DNA of 64,000 bases from Inia geoffrensis (lineage: Eukaryota; Chordata; Mammalia; Artiodactyla; Iniidae). Positions within the stretch are counted from its first letter, which is position 1. Every line of letters starts with the position of its first letter. The position numbers were made by a program, and so were the translations under genes. The DNA is taken from positions 79,415,501 to 79,479,500 of the forward strand of contig CM070903.1 of NCBI GenBank assembly GCA_036417435.1, in the 5' to 3' direction. Of the stretch, positions 21,981-34,120 are shown one piece after another. Below the pieces are notes generated by a model. The model was not told the DNA's origin. It made no database searches and saw nothing but the letters and a program-made list of their open reading frames with translations.

Positions 21981-24400
21981 AAAATCTTCCAACAAACAAA
22001 AGTCCAGGGCCAGATGGCTTCACAAGCAAATTTTATCAAACAATTAGAGAAGAGCTAACACCTATCCTTCTCAAACTCTTCCAAAATATAGCAGAGGGAA
22101 GAATACTCCCAAACTCATTCTACGAGGCCACCATCACTCTGATACCAAAACCAGACAAGGATGTCACAAAGAAAGAAAACTACAGGCCAATATCACTGAT
22201 GAACATAGATGCAAAAATCCTCAACAAAGTACTAGCAAACAGAATCCAACAGCACATTAAACGGATCATACACCATGATCAAGTGGGGTTTATCCCAGGA
22301 ATGCAAGGATTCTTCAATATACACAAATCAATCAACGTGATACACCATATTGACAAATTGAAGGAGAAAAACCACATGATCATCTCAATAGATGCAGAAA
22401 AAGCTTTGACAAAATTCAACACCCACTTATGATAAAAACCCTGCAGAAAGTAAGCATAGAGGGAACTGTCCTCAACATAATAAAGGCCATATATGACAAA
22501 CCCACAGCCAACATCATCCTCAATGGTGAAAAACTGAAAGCATTTCCACTAAGATCAGGAACAACACAAGGTTGCCCACTCTCACCACTATTATGCAACA
22601 TAGTTTTGGAAGTTTTAGCCACAGCAATCAGAGAAGGAAAGGAAATAAAAGGAATCCAGATCGGAAAAGAAGTAAAGCTGTCACTGTTTGCAGATGACAT
22701 GATACTATACATAGAGAATCCTAAAGATGTTACCAGAAAACTACTAGAGCTAATCAATGAATTTGGTAAAGTAGCAGTATACAAAATTAATGCACAGAAA
22801 TCTCTGACATTCCTATACACTAATGATGAAAAATCTGAAAGTGAAATCAATAAAACACTCCCATTTACCATTGCAACCAAAAGAATAAAATATCTAGGCA
22901 TAAACATACCTAAGGAGACAAAAGGCCTGTATGCAGAAAATTATAAGACACTGATGAAAGAAATTAATGGTGATGCAAATAGATGGAGAGATATACCATG
23001 TTCTTGGATTGGAAGAATCAACATTGTGAAAATGACTCTACTACCCAAAGCAATCTACAGATTCAGTGCAATCCCTATCAAACTACCACTGGCATGTTTC
23101 ACAGAACTAGAACAAAAAATTTCACAACCTGTATGGAAACACAAAAGACCCTGAATAGCCAAAGCAATCTTGTGAACGAAAAATGGAGCTGGAGGAAAGC
23201 CTCCCTGACTTCAGACTATACTACAAAGCTACAGTAATGAAGACAGAATCGTACTGGCACAAAAACAGAAAGATAGATCAATGGAACAGGATTGAAAGCC
23301 CAGAGATAAACCCATGAACATATGGTCACCTTATCTTTGATAAAGGAGACAGGAATGTACAGTGGAGAAAGGACAGCCTCTTCAATAAGTGGTGCTGGGA
23401 AAACTGGACAGCTACATGTAAAAGAAAGAAATTAGAACACTCTCTAACACCATACACAAAAATAAGTTCAAAATGGATTAAAGACCTAATTGTAAGGTCA
23501 GAAACTATCAAACTCTTAGACAAAAACATAGGCAGAAAACTCTATGACATAAATCAGAGCAGGATCCTTTTTGACCCACCTCCTAAAGAAATGGAAATAA
23601 AAACAAAAATAAACAAATGGGACCTAATGAAACTTCAAAGCTTTTGCACAGCAAAGGAAACCATAAACAAGAAGAAAAGACAACACTCAGAATGGGAGAA
23701 AATATTTGCAAATGAAGCCACTGACAAAGGATTAATCTCCAAAATTTATATGCAGCTCAATAACAAAAAACCAAACAACCCAATCCAAAAATGGGCAGAA
23801 GACCTAAATAGACATTTCTCCTAAGAAGATATACAGACTGCCAACAAACACATGAAAGAATGCTGAACATCATTAATCATTAGAGAAATGCAAATCAAAA
23901 CTACTATGAGATATCATCTCACACCAGTCAGAATGGACATCATCAAAAAATCTAGAAACAATAAATGCTGGAGTGGATGTGGAGAAAAGGGAACCCTCTT
24001 GCACTGCTGGTGGGAATGTAAATTGATACAGCCACTGTGGAGAACAGTATGGAGATTCGTTAAAAAACTACAAATAGAACTACCATATGACACAGCAATC
24101 CCACTACTGGGCATATACCCTGAGAAAACCATAATTCAAAAGGAGTCATGTACCAAAATGTTCATTGCAGCTCTGTTTACAATAGCCCAGAGATGGAAAC
24201 AACCTAAGTGTCCATCATCAGATCAATAGATAAAGAAGATGTGGCACATATATACAATGGAATATTACTCAGCCATAAAAAGAAACGAAATTGAGCTATT
24301 TGTAATGAGGTGGATAGGCCTAGAGTCTGTCATACAGAGTGAAGTAAGTCAGAAAGAGAAAGACAAATACTGTATGCTAACACATATATATGGAATTTAA

Positions 24401-24772
24401 GGAAAAAAATATCATGATGAACCTAGGGGTAAGACAGAAATAAAGACACAGACTTACTAGAGAATGGACTTGAGGATACGGGGAGGGGGAAGGGTAAGCT
24501 GTGACAAAGCGAGAGAGAGGCATGGACATATATGCACTACCAAACGTATCATAGATAGCTAGTGGGAAGCAGCCGCATAGCACAGGGAGATCAGCTGGGT
24601 GCTTTGTGACCGCCTGGAGGGGTGGGATAGGGAGTGTGGGAAGGAGGGAGATGCAAGAGGGAAGAGATATGGGAACATATGTATATGTATAACTGATTCA
24701 CTTTGTTATACAGCAGAAACTAACACACCATTGTAAAGCAATTATACTCCAATAAAGATTTAAAAAAATAAA
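24401..24772 (+). other. L1 3'UTR with G-rich tract and polyadenylation signal
   Basis: Starts after the ORF2 stop (24398-24400). It has a G-rich stretch ggggagggggaaggg near 24479-24495 that could form a G-quadruplex, a feature known from mammalian L1 3'UTRs. It ends with aataaag about 24753 and an A/AAT tail. The same G-rich stretch is kept in the copy at 45990-46010. Confidence 0.85.
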
Positions 24773-27715
24773 AATAATAATAATAATTCCTCAGGCAGCT
24801 TGTCTGAACTCTGAAAGGATAGTATAGCTCTCAAAATCTCAGCAGAGGGGAAAAATATTACCTCACAGCTGCAATTATTATGCCTTTATAAAAATAGTTT
24901 CAGCAAAAAAAAGTGTAGTGAGAATGCTCATTGATGTTTAAAGCCAGTTACTATTGAGAACTTACAAGATCTTTTTCATGGAGCACATTCATTTCATAAA
25001 TTGATATTGAAACCTAAAAAAGAAGTCTTCAATATATAAATATTTCTCACATGAATATATGCAAATAAGAAAGTTTGTCAAAATTGCTAATATTAAACAT
25101 GCTCCAGCTACTGACTTACTTTAAACAAGAATCTTATAAATTCCCAAATGCATTAAATGGAAAGAATGACACAACAATGAGAAGATATTCCTCCGTGGGT
25201 TCCTCATAACTTCTTGGAAATTAGCAAAATGTAAGCTTCTTTTATTTATCCAAATTTTTCCACGTCTATATGCTCACGAAGGACACTATTCTGTGAGGCA
25301 TTTACCCTGCCCACAAAGAGACCTCTTGTATCATGGGGTTTGGCCACAGCTTCAGAAAGAATCAAAATATGCAAATGGGAAAAAAAAAAAAAAAAAAGAA
25401 CTTAACTTCTGTACTTTTCAAACATCCCCCGGCCCCATATCTTGTCTTTTGAAAGCTGACGCCTATAGTCAATTGCAGATTAAATGTCCTACACATGAGC
25501 TTCTCCCCCTAGACCCATATTGAAATAAATAAGAAAACCAAAATCATGAAGGAATTAAATCTCTGTGTGTACATATATCTGTATACAAAGAATTGTTTAC
25601 AAGTGTCTGGATGCAATTATAAAGAAAAGGAGTAAGTTCCCACTTAGTTTGTTGAGTCTGCGAGGTTGCCTGGGTGCTAGCCATACAGGGCAACACTTTC
25701 CCAAAGAACACAGAATCCTCAAGAACATCTGCCAACCTTGAGCTTAGTCAATTTGATTGCTCTTTGAAAAAACCATCAATGAGAGATAACATACCCACTT
25801 CACTGAAAGCATTGTACTTCAGTTCTTATTTACTCTCTGTTAATGGTGTCAATTCATTGAATATTACTGTTTTCCAAGAGAAAAAAGGAGAAGCATTCAC
25901 TTAGATAAACTGGGCTCACAAATCTGTTCTATGCTTCATGAAATTCACTTGTCATTCAAATATAGAAAGAATTTTAAAAAGAATTTTGAAAAGAGAATTA
26001 AGATTTATACTAAAATGATTTCTCATTTATTGTTTATGAGTATTTTTCATCAGAAATCTGCACTTAATGATTACTAATTGAGAAAATATAAAAATGCAAT
26101 GATACAATCAGGCTGGTGGTGTCTCAACTAGACGGTATGAGAAGGACAAAGAAAAAAATCATCATATGAAACTACAGCATTTCTTTCCTGAGTCCTAAGA
26201 TTGAAACCAGTTGTACCCATTCATAAAGTCCATACTTGATGTTTCAAATGTTGGGGGAAAGACTATTGTATATTACTGAGAGGCTGGAAGTTTGTGACGT
26301 TTTAAAAATGTACTCTTGATTTTAATACTGAAGTGCTGTGAATGCGGGTTTCTTTGGAAAGATATTAAAATAATTATAATCCTGACAGCATAATCAGGGC
26401 TTAGTGTTTGGGTAACAAATTATGGCATTGCTGGTTGGAGCTCTAGCTTCAAGGTGAAAAAAGATAGGATAAGTACCTTCAGGGACAATTTATGTAAATA
26501 ACTGATAATATATATAAACCACATTCTGCCTTAAATTTGTTTGAAAATGAGGTACAAAATGAACCAAGTCAAGCTGAATAAACAGCCCAAGAAAGTAAAA
26601 TACATAAAATTTTTTACATCACCTGCACTCTGGAATTTTGACCTGTCATGATCTAACACCTTAATCATTGCCTGTCTTCTTGTGTTTCTGACTATGAAAG
26701 ACATATGGCCTCAGTAACCCTGGCTTATCACATGTCCAAGAATTTAGCCCATGAGCTGAAGGATGAATCACAAGGAAATTCATTTCTAGAAATCTGATGA
26801 CAGATGAGCTGGTAAGATGAGAATTAATGAACTGAACTTATTACAATGGACTCTGCCCACTGCTCTAATTCCTTACAAAACTTTCATTGGGCCTGATGTT
26901 ATACTTAATAAATGTCTTTCCTCAGGACTTTTCAGGGATTTTCAAGAGTATCCACATCTTCTACCCCAACACAAACACACATACCTCCTTCTTCCTTGCT
27001 TTACTTAGAAATAGGAATTTGATTAGTTCCATAATCATTTTATCTTAAAAAGCAGGTTGCAGTAGTTAATTAACTCATAACGTATGAATTTGTTGTGATC
27101 AGATATCTTTATATCTTAAGCAATTTAAAATTTTTCCCTCTTTTCATAAGGACTAAACCTCCCAAATTCACTGTTCGTTCTTCAAGTCAAATGAAGTTTT
27201 GAGTAATGCTTGCTAGCCTTTCATTAAATTTTACCACCAATAATAGAATATTAGTATCATTAGTTTTGAGAGACTGTATTTTGTATTCAAAAACATTTTA
27301 TATTTATCTTAAAAACTATATAAATACATTAAAGTGAAAAACATAATTATCCTGCTATCCACTATTTTATGTTTTGGCATTCCCTTCTAGACTTTGTTTA
27401 AAAGCATACAAATTATGTATGTAAACGACTTTTGGAGATATATATATATATATGTATATGTATATTTATAATGACATGTACACTATTATTATAAATATTC
27501 TGCTTTTCAACTTAACCTTATAATAGAAGAAATTTTTATATACTCACAATAGTCATAAGTATCAGTTTAAACTATTTCATGTCTATTGGCTTAAAATGCT
27601 CCCACTTACTTAGCAATTTTACTATAATAAAAATTTCAAATTTTCTTCAATTTTTTACAATTGAGAAAAATTATATGTAATAAGAGATAAGGCTGCAATA
27701 AATACCTTCTCACAA
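24773..27715. other. Long AT-rich non-coding stretch
   Basis: No gene, RNA or confident repeat was recognised in about 2.9 kb. An A-run lies at 25380-25397. Open frames of 60-76 codons show no domains. Old repeats too decayed to name may be present. Confidence 0.5.
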
Positions 27716-27719
27716 ATAA

Positions 27720-27945
27720 CTCTACTGAGTTGACTTTTTTGAAATAATTTTGATTTACAGAAAAGTTACAAAGAGAGTAGAAATGTTCCCATGTATCATG
27801 CTACCCAGCTTCCCTATGTGTTAATATCTTGCATAATCATGATACGTTTGTCAAGATTAAAAATATTAATGTTAACTAAACTACAGACTCTAGACAAATT
27901 CACCAGTTTTTACATTAATGACCATCTTGAAACTTTTGGTTGATA
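27720..27945 (-). repeat. Old L1 3' end relic, minus strand
   Basis: Reversed L1 3' pattern: 'gatttacagaaaagttacaaag', 'aatgttcccatgtatcatgctacccagcttcc', 'ttaatatcttgcataatcatg'. Ancient and non-coding. Confidence 0.6.
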
Positions 27946-27954
27946 TCTTTTATT

Positions 27955-29090
27955 AGTTCTGGAAAATTATCAGCCAACGTATTTTAAAATATTGACTGTA
28001 CTCTGCTATCCCTTTCTTTTAACTTCTTTTTTGCTATTTCTTATGTCTGTCCCTCTATGTTGCATTTTGGACCATTTCTTCAAGTTTATCTTCTAATTTT
28101 TTAATTCTCTCATCTGCTGTGTCAGTCTGCTGCAAAGCCCATCCTCCAAGCTTTTGTTATATTTTTTTGTATCTTTTTAATCTCTAGAAAGATTTATTTG
28201 GTACTTTTTCAAAAATATTTAGTTCCTCTTTACCTTTTTTTAATTCCCACATGTATTTTTCATGCTTGCTTTCATTTCCTTAAATATAGTAATATATTAA
28301 TTATCTATTGCATAACAAATTGCCTGAAGACATAGCAGCTTGAAACAACACACACTTATTAGTTCTCATTTTCTATGGGTCAGAAATCCAGGTACAACCC
28401 AGCTGGGTCCCCTGCTTCAGGGATTCTCACAGCGTTGCACTCATGGTATCCGTCAGGGCTGTATCTACATCTCGAGGCTTGACTCATCGTTGTTTGCTGG
28501 ACTCTGTTCCTTGCAGGCTGTTGGGTTACGGGCTTCAGCTTCTCACTGGCAGTAGGCTGGAGGTCACCCTCAGCTGCTCTTTAACATTACAGCTAGCTTC
28601 ATTAAAGCAAGCAAGTCAAGGAGACAGAGAGTGCTGGTAAGACCGAAGTCACAGTCACACACAATCATGGAAGCGACATTCCATCACGTTTGATGTCTTC
28701 TGTTCCTCAGAGTAAGTCACCACATCTGGCTCTCTCACTCAAGGGGAGAAAATTATATAAGAAAGTGAATACTAAGAGATGGGAATAATTGAGGACCATT
28801 TCAGAAACCTGTCTAACACAATTAAGCAGTTATTTTATAGACTCTACCTAATAATTTCCCTATTATCAGGCCTAGCTCTGCTCTGTTGTTTTTACCACTT
28901 CTCACTCATGGTGCCTTGTCTCCTTGTGTGTTTTGTTATTTTTAACTGTGAACAGTTTGTTTTAATCAGTTTTATTTGTGGCAAAACAATTGTTTTGAGA
29001 TCTGGAACGAAGGTGAATTTCTCTAGAGGGTATTTGCATTTGCTTCTATCAGGTGCTTATGGGAATTACCAGTCAACGTGCAATTAAGTT
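27955..29090 (-). repeat. Old L1M/HAL1-like fragment split by an MLT1 LTR
   Basis: The plus strand of 27955-28295 reads as the reverse of an old L1 region ('ccatttcttcaagtttatctt', 'ctctcatctgctgtgtcag'). It resumes at 28826-29090 ('ttatcaggcctagctctgctctg', 'tctctagagggtatttgcatttgc'). The MLT1 LTR lies exactly between. A relative of this fragment is at 39940-40560. Confidence 0.6.
28301..28820 (-). mobile_element. MLT1-type LTR with ATTAA target duplication
   Basis: On the minus strand it follows the MLT1 pattern of paired 'agctgagggtgacc', 'gcctgcaaggaacag' units and ends near 'caatagataattaa'. It is flanked by attaa at 28296-28300 and 28821-28825, the 5-bp duplication typical of LTR elements, which fixes both ends. 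Plus-strand frames of 65-71 codons here are not genes. Confidence 0.75.
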
Positions 29091-29655
29091 TTCATCTCTA
29101 CACCTTGGGATCAATAACATACTATGAATTTAGGCTGAAACTGGCACAAGAATTTGCTTAAGATTCTAAATTATGAGTAGTGATGTTTTCTTCTTTTACT
29201 CTTATTTAGGTTTGTGGCTGTTGATTTCCCCTAACGTCATCCTGGTGAGAGGGGATACATGTTTAGTTTTGTTTCAATATTTTGTACTGTATGTAGTGTT
29301 TGATACCCCAGTTTAATGGCAGGTTGATATCTTTGTAGACTCTTTATATTGGGTAGACATTTTATTTTTTGTTCTTTATGCCCTTTGAAACTGTGAACAC
29401 TAAAGCTCAAGTTCACAATGGTCAATTAACACCCTCAGAGTGAAATTTACCTTTGGTACTCCATCATATTCCTGTGTTCCTCCCTTCACTTAGTGCTTTA
29501 TCAAGAGGATATTTTACTTGTTCTCTAGCTCACTGATGCATATAAGATTAAGAAATTTTTTTTCTATGATACTTAGTTGTTTTCAGTGAGATCGTATCCA
29601 GTTTCCTAGCCATCATACTACCAGAAAAAGAAAACTTGAGGGTTCCTCATCGTTC
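29091..29655. other. Non-coding stretch, no element recognised
   Basis: No supported gene, RNA or repeat. Confidence 0.5.
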
Positions 29656-29659
29656 TTCA

Positions 29660-29830
29660 TTTTATTGAACAAATATTTATAGATCTGATATTAGGTCCCA
29701 GGATCCATACTGGGCTTTGGAAGATCAGACATTGCTCTACCTTCAAAGAGCTCCCTGTTTAGCAGGGAGACAATTTTGCAAATTGTGACATAATACAGTG
29801 TAAATTCATCGTTGAAGCAAAGATATTACT
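29660..29830 (-). repeat. L2 LINE 3' end relic, minus strand
   Basis: Reversed L2 3' pattern: 'ttattgaacaaatatttatagatctg', 'ggtcccaggatccatactgggc', 'aaagagctccctgtttagcagggag'. Confidence 0.65.
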
Positions 29831-30306
29831 ATGAGGGCACAGAGACAGGTACAAATAACTCAGCCACAATGGGACTTTCAAGGTATGTATCTGGCTTTTG
29901 TATTTTGAAGGATAACTCAGATACTCTTGTATTTTCTCCAAATGACAGTAAGAGACCTTTGACAAAAACATACTTCTGAGAAAATGTTTACTAATTATAT
30001 GAAACTTCTTGTCAAATTTAAATGAAATAGTATATTGACTTGTAATGAGCAGTGGCCTCACATTAGGAGCCAGAGTTTCCTTCTTGGCTTTGGTGTCAGT
30101 AGACTAGGCAGGCATCTTTGTTTTCATTTTATTTGTAGGAAATTGAGCCCTCAGGAGATCATATGCCTTTCTCTTTCAGTTCTGTGTGTTGTCTCAGTGA
30201 GGACAAGTGATACCCCTAGAAGAGAATCAAGCTGCTAGAAAGCTCTGAGATACTGCATGGTAGTCACTGGGGAAAAAATACATCAGAGCTTGGTCACTGG
30301 TATGAT
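29831..30306. other. Non-coding stretch, no element recognised
   Basis: A 100-codon minus-strand frame (29759-30061) runs across part of the L2 relic and has no domain. Nothing else was supported. Confidence 0.45.
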
Positions 30307-30377
30307 TTGTGTCTCTGTATCACATTTTGGTAATTCTCACAATAGTTCAAACTTTTCATTGTTGTTTTATTTGTTAT
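30307..30377 (+). mobile_element. Isolated Tigger1-like fragment
   Basis: About 71 bp (ttgtgtctctgtatcacatt through ttgttat) is about 93% identical by eye to 31908-31978 within the Tigger element 1.6 kb downstream. It has no recognisable element end nearby. Confidence 0.7.
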
Positions 30378-31055
30378 TATATTGTATTTGAAAGATAAAT
30401 GGGATGTCTGGAGGTATGCATCTAAGGAAAGTCCTTCTGCTTACTTGTTCAAAGGTTTGGAAAGATGGCATATTCTCTTTTCTTCCCAGGTAAATAAGAC
30501 ATGCAAAGTGAACTTCTCATCAATCTATATCCCAGGATTTTTAGAGGATCAAATAAGATAATTAATGCGAAGGCTTTACAAACTTTACAAACTGTAATGG
30601 TGGTTTTCTCAGTTTTGTTTTATATTTTGCCTAGGGAGTAACATAATACAATATAGTTTAATTAAATGGCCCATTTCCCAAACTCAATCCCAACTTTCCT
30701 TCTCCCCACCTTACAAGAAATCAAAACCTTTCTAACACATGGTTACATTTTGGGTTCTTGTTAGCCTAGAGATCCTGCTTCACCATGCTTTTAGCCAAGA
30801 CCTTGTTTGCATCTCCCTAGAGGTTATCTTCAGCTAAATACCCAAGAAAGGAAAGTAGCAGAGGCCTAGGTTTCTCCTTAACCCATCTGAATTCATATGG
30901 AAAATTTCCAGTCCTCTTTCTACTTCTTAATTTTTACCAAAAAAATCTCCCAATTTGGCTAGATGGGTAAGGATTTGGGTGGGGCAGGTGGGGAAGAAGA
31001 GTGAAGGCATATTTTTAAAAGTCTATCAGATAGATGAGAGGTAAATAATATAATT
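30378..31055. other. Non-coding stretch, no element recognised
   Basis: No gene, RNA or confident repeat was seen. Confidence 0.5.
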
Positions 31056-31059
31056 TAAT

Positions 31060-31275
31060 GAGTGCCAGTTTACCAAACACATTATATTTACTAGATCTAA
31101 TCCTTTCACTTACCTTGCAATCTAGGTTTCATTTTTTTCTGTTTTACAGATGAGGAAGATGAAACTCAGAGAAGAGAAAAAACTTATCCAAGGTCACACC
31201 ACAATGTAGTGCCGTATCTAAAATCCAGACACAGGACTCTCACTCCAAAGACCATGTCCTTTGCACAATGCTTCC
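31060..31275 (-). repeat. MIR SINE relic, minus strand
   Basis: Clear reversed MIR core: 'ttttacagatgaggaagatg', 'aaactcagagaagag', 'ttatccaaggtcacacc', 'aatccagacacaggactctc'. Confidence 0.8.
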
Positions 31276-31490
31276 CTACAATAGTAAAATAATTTTGTCT
31301 TTTCTACTCATTCTTTGTTAAGGAAAGTAAATTTATGATTTTCAAGTGCTCCATTAACCTATTCATTTAGTAGCTGACCATTTAGTTTAAGATAAATTGT
31401 TGGTAGGAACTTGGCTGGAAAATTAACTGTTGGGGCTGATCTTAGAAAGAGTAAGAGAGGCTTTTGATTGTTTGTTTTGTCTCTGGTTTC

Positions 31491-31703
31491 TTTTTTTTTT
31501 TTTTTTTTTTTTCTGTACGCGGGCCTCTCACTGTTGTGGCCTCTCCCGCCGCAGAGCACAGGCTCCCGACGCGCAGGCTCAGCGGCCATGGCTCACGGGC
31601 CCAGCCACTCTGCGGCATGTGGGATCTTCCCGGACCGGGGCACCAACCAGCATCCCCTGCATCGGCAGGCAGCCTCTCAACCACTGCGCCACCAGGGAAG
31701 CCC
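31491..31703 (-). mobile_element. CHR-type SINE, minus strand
   Basis: Minus-strand copy ending (plus coordinates) at gggaagccc, with a long T-run at 31491-31512 as the tail. Direct repeats close to tctggtttcttttt lie at both sides (31483 onward and 31704 onward). Frames of 65-115 codons on both strands are SINE readings. Confidence 0.94.
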
Positions 31704-32214
31704 TTTCTGGTTTCTTTTTGTTTAGTTTTTCTGATGGGAGAATAAAAACGAAAACATCTTTTCCAGGTGAGAGCTGAAGTCCTGCGACATTGAGTGATGC
31801 TGCATTTTGTTTTATTTGCACTTTACAATTGAAGGTTTGTGGCAGCCCGGCATCTGGTGTCTACTGGTCTATTGGTGTCATTTTTTCAACAGCATTTGCT
31901 CACTTTGTGTCTCTGTGTCACATTTTGGTAATTCTCACAATAGTTCAAACTTCTCATTGTTACTGTATTTGTTATGGTGATCTGTGATCAGTGATCTTTG
32001 ATGTTACTATTGTAATTGTTTGGGACTCCCGTATAAGATGGTGAACTTAAACGATAAATGTATGTGTTCTGACTGCTCCATCTACCGGCCATTCCCCCCA
32101 TCTTTCTCCTTCTCCTTGGACCTCCCTATTCCCTGAAATACGATATTGAAATTAGGCCAATTAATAATCGCACAGTTGCCTCTAAATTTCAAGTAAAAGG
32201 AAGAGTCACATGTC

Positions 32215-34120
32215 TCCCACTTTAAATCAAAAGCAAGAAATGATTAAGCTTAGTGAGGAAGGCATGTTGAAAGCCAGAATAGGCCGAAAGCTATGACTCT
32301 TGGTGCCAGTTAGCCAGGTTATGAATGCAGAGGAAAAGTTCTTGAAGGAAATTGAAGTGCTACTCGAGTGAGCACAAGAATGATAAGAAAGTGAAGCAGC
32401 CTTATTGCTGATTTGGAAAAAGTTTTAGTAGGTAGATGATCAAACCAGCTACAACATTCCCTTAAGCCAAAGCCTAATCCATAAGAAAGCCCTAACTCTC
32501 TTCAATTATATGAAGGCTGAGAGAGGTAAGGAAGATAAGAAAAGTTTGAAGCTTTAAGGGGTTCATCCATGAGGTTTAAAGAAAGAAACCATTTCTGAGC
32601 TTCCCTGGTGGTGCAGTGGTTGAGAGTCCGCCTGCCAATGCAGGGGACACGGGTTCATGCCCCGGTCCGGGAAGATCCCACATGCCGCGGAGCCGCTGGG
32701 CCCGTGAGCCATGGCCGCTGAGCCTGCGCGTCCGGGGCCTGTGCTCCGCAACGGGAGAGGCCACAACAGTGAGAGGCCCGTGTACCGCAAAATAAATATA
32801 TAAATAAATAAAAATAAAAATAAAGAAAGAAACCATTTCTATAACATAAAAGTACAAGCTGAAACAGCAAGTGCTGATGTATAAGCTTCAAGTTATCCAG
32901 ACGACCTAGCTAAGATCATTAGTGAAGGTGGCTGCACTACACAACAGGTTGTTAATGTAAACAAACAGCCTTCTACTGGAAGAAGATGTCATTTAGGACT
33001 TTCATAGTTAGAGAATAGAACTCAGTGCCTGGTTGCAGAGCTTCAAAGGACAGGCTGACTCACTTCTTAGGGGCTAATGCAGTTGGTGACTTTTAAGCTG
33101 AAGCCAATGCTCATTTACCATCCCAAAAGTGCTAGGGCCATTAAGAATTATACTAAATCTACTCTGCCTGTGCTCTATAAATGGAAGAACAAAGCCTGGA
33201 TGACAGCACATCTGTTTATAACATGGTTTATTGAATATTTAAAACCCACTGTTGAGAATTACTGCTCAGAAAAAGAGATTCCTTTCAAAATATTACTGCT
33301 TACTGACAGTGCGCCTGGTCATCCAAGAGCTCTGATGGAGATGTACAATGAGGTTCATATTGTTTTCACACCAGTTAACACAACACCTATTCTGTACCTC
33401 ATGGATCAAGGAGCAATTTAGACTTTTAAGTCTTATCACTTAAGAAATATCCTTTGTATGGCTATTGTTGCCATAGATAGTGATTCCTCCAATCAGTCTG
33501 GGAAAAATCAATGGAAAACCTTCTGGAAAAAAGTCACCATTCTAGATGCCATTAAGAACATCTGTGATTCATGGGAAAAGTTCAAAATATTAACATTAAC
33601 AGGTGTTCGGAAGAAACTGATTTTAACCCATATGGATGACTTTGAAGGATTCAAGACTTCAGTGAAGGAAGTAACTGTAGATGTGGTAGAAATAGCAAGA
33701 GAACTAGAATTAGAAATGGATCCTGAAGATATGACTAAGTTTCTGCAATCTCTTAATAAAACTTGAACAGATGAGGAGTTGTTTCTTATGGATGATCAAA
33801 GAAAGTGGTGTCTTGAGATGGAAATTATTCCTGGTGAAGATACTGTGACGACTGTTGAAATGACAACCAAGGATTTAGTATATTACATAAACTTAGGTGA
33901 TAAAGCAACGGCAGGGTTTGAAAGGATTGACTCCAACTTTGAAAGAAATTCCACTGTGAGTAAAATGCTATCAAATAGCATTGCATGCTACAGAAATTGT
34001 TCATGAAAAGAAGAGTTAATCGATGCAGCAAACCTCACTGTTGTCTTATCTTAAGAAATTATCACAGCCAGCGGCAAAAAGATTATAACTTGCTGAAGGC
34101 TCAGATGATGGTTAGCAGTT
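32215..34120 (+). pseudogene. Tigger transposase remnant
   Basis: The N-terminal DNA-binding part (from about 32215: 'aatcaaaagcaagaaatgatt') is broken by stops and by the SINE. The catalytic part survives best in the frame 33077-33421: it includes [14 protein letters not shown], which carries the second acidic catalytic residue, and [12 protein letters not shown], which carries the third. Just upstream, near 32955, the position of the first catalytic Asp (gtaaacaaacagcc context) reads Asn. A C-terminal tail is split over 33458-33766 and 33779-34006. The enzyme would have been a DDE transposase related to TIGD/jerky proteins. It is inactive: several stops, frame breaks and a lost acidic residue. 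Confidence 0.8.
32597..32820 (+). mobile_element. CHR SINE inserted in Tigger element
   Basis: Full SINE from gagcttccctggtggtgcag to a tail of aaataaataaaaataaaaa type. The exact 20-bp direct repeat taaagaaagaaaccatttct occurs at 32577-32596 and 32821-32840, one of the cleanest insertion signatures in the window. Confidence 0.97.

Larger units (their letters stand above)
20378..24400 (+). pseudogene. L1 ORF2 (endonuclease-reverse transcriptase), disrupted
   Basis: About 1270 codons once the SINE is set aside, near the usual L1 ORF2 length. The first 340 codons are open and hold the APE-like endonuclease with its key residues: N13, E42, D144/N146 (VGDFN), D204 (RIDH), and D228/H229 (SDH). 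Breaks then follow: a frameshift at the A-run near 21361; a TAA at 21760; the SINE at 21775-21980; a 1-base loss near 22405; a CGA-to-TGA-type stop near 23152; and further breaks around 23160-23830. The RT active site FADD survives at 22687-22698, and the cysteine-rich CX3CX7HX4C motif at 23966-24019. ORF2 would nick target DNA and copy L1 RNA; here it is inactive as a whole. Confidence 0.93.
17100..24772 (+). mobile_element. Near full-length L1 retrotransposon
   Basis: A plus-strand LINE-1 with a 5'UTR (about 17100-19426), an open ORF1 (19427-20320), a 57-bp inter-ORF gap, a disrupted ORF2 (20378-24400) and a 3'UTR ending in 'ccaataaagatttaaaaaaataaaaataataataataa'. It is transcribed from an internal pol II promoter in the 5'UTR and moved by target-primed reverse transcription. 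A CHR SINE at 21775-21980 was inserted after the L1 arrived. No clear target-site duplication was found, so the 5' boundary is approximate. The high CpG content of the 5'UTR and open ORF1 suggest a relatively young insertion. A truncated relative is at 43987-46168. Confidence 0.93.

Noticed and set aside
22416..22907. 163-codon minus-strand frame
   Set aside because: Antisense of the L1 reverse-transcriptase region; the equivalent appears at 43952-44347 for the second L1.
33077..34006. Domesticated Tigger-derived host gene
   Set aside because: The frame is interrupted by stops at 33421 and 33766, the first catalytic residue is lost, and the element still has its 3' terminal repeat: a dead transposon, not a co-opted gene.
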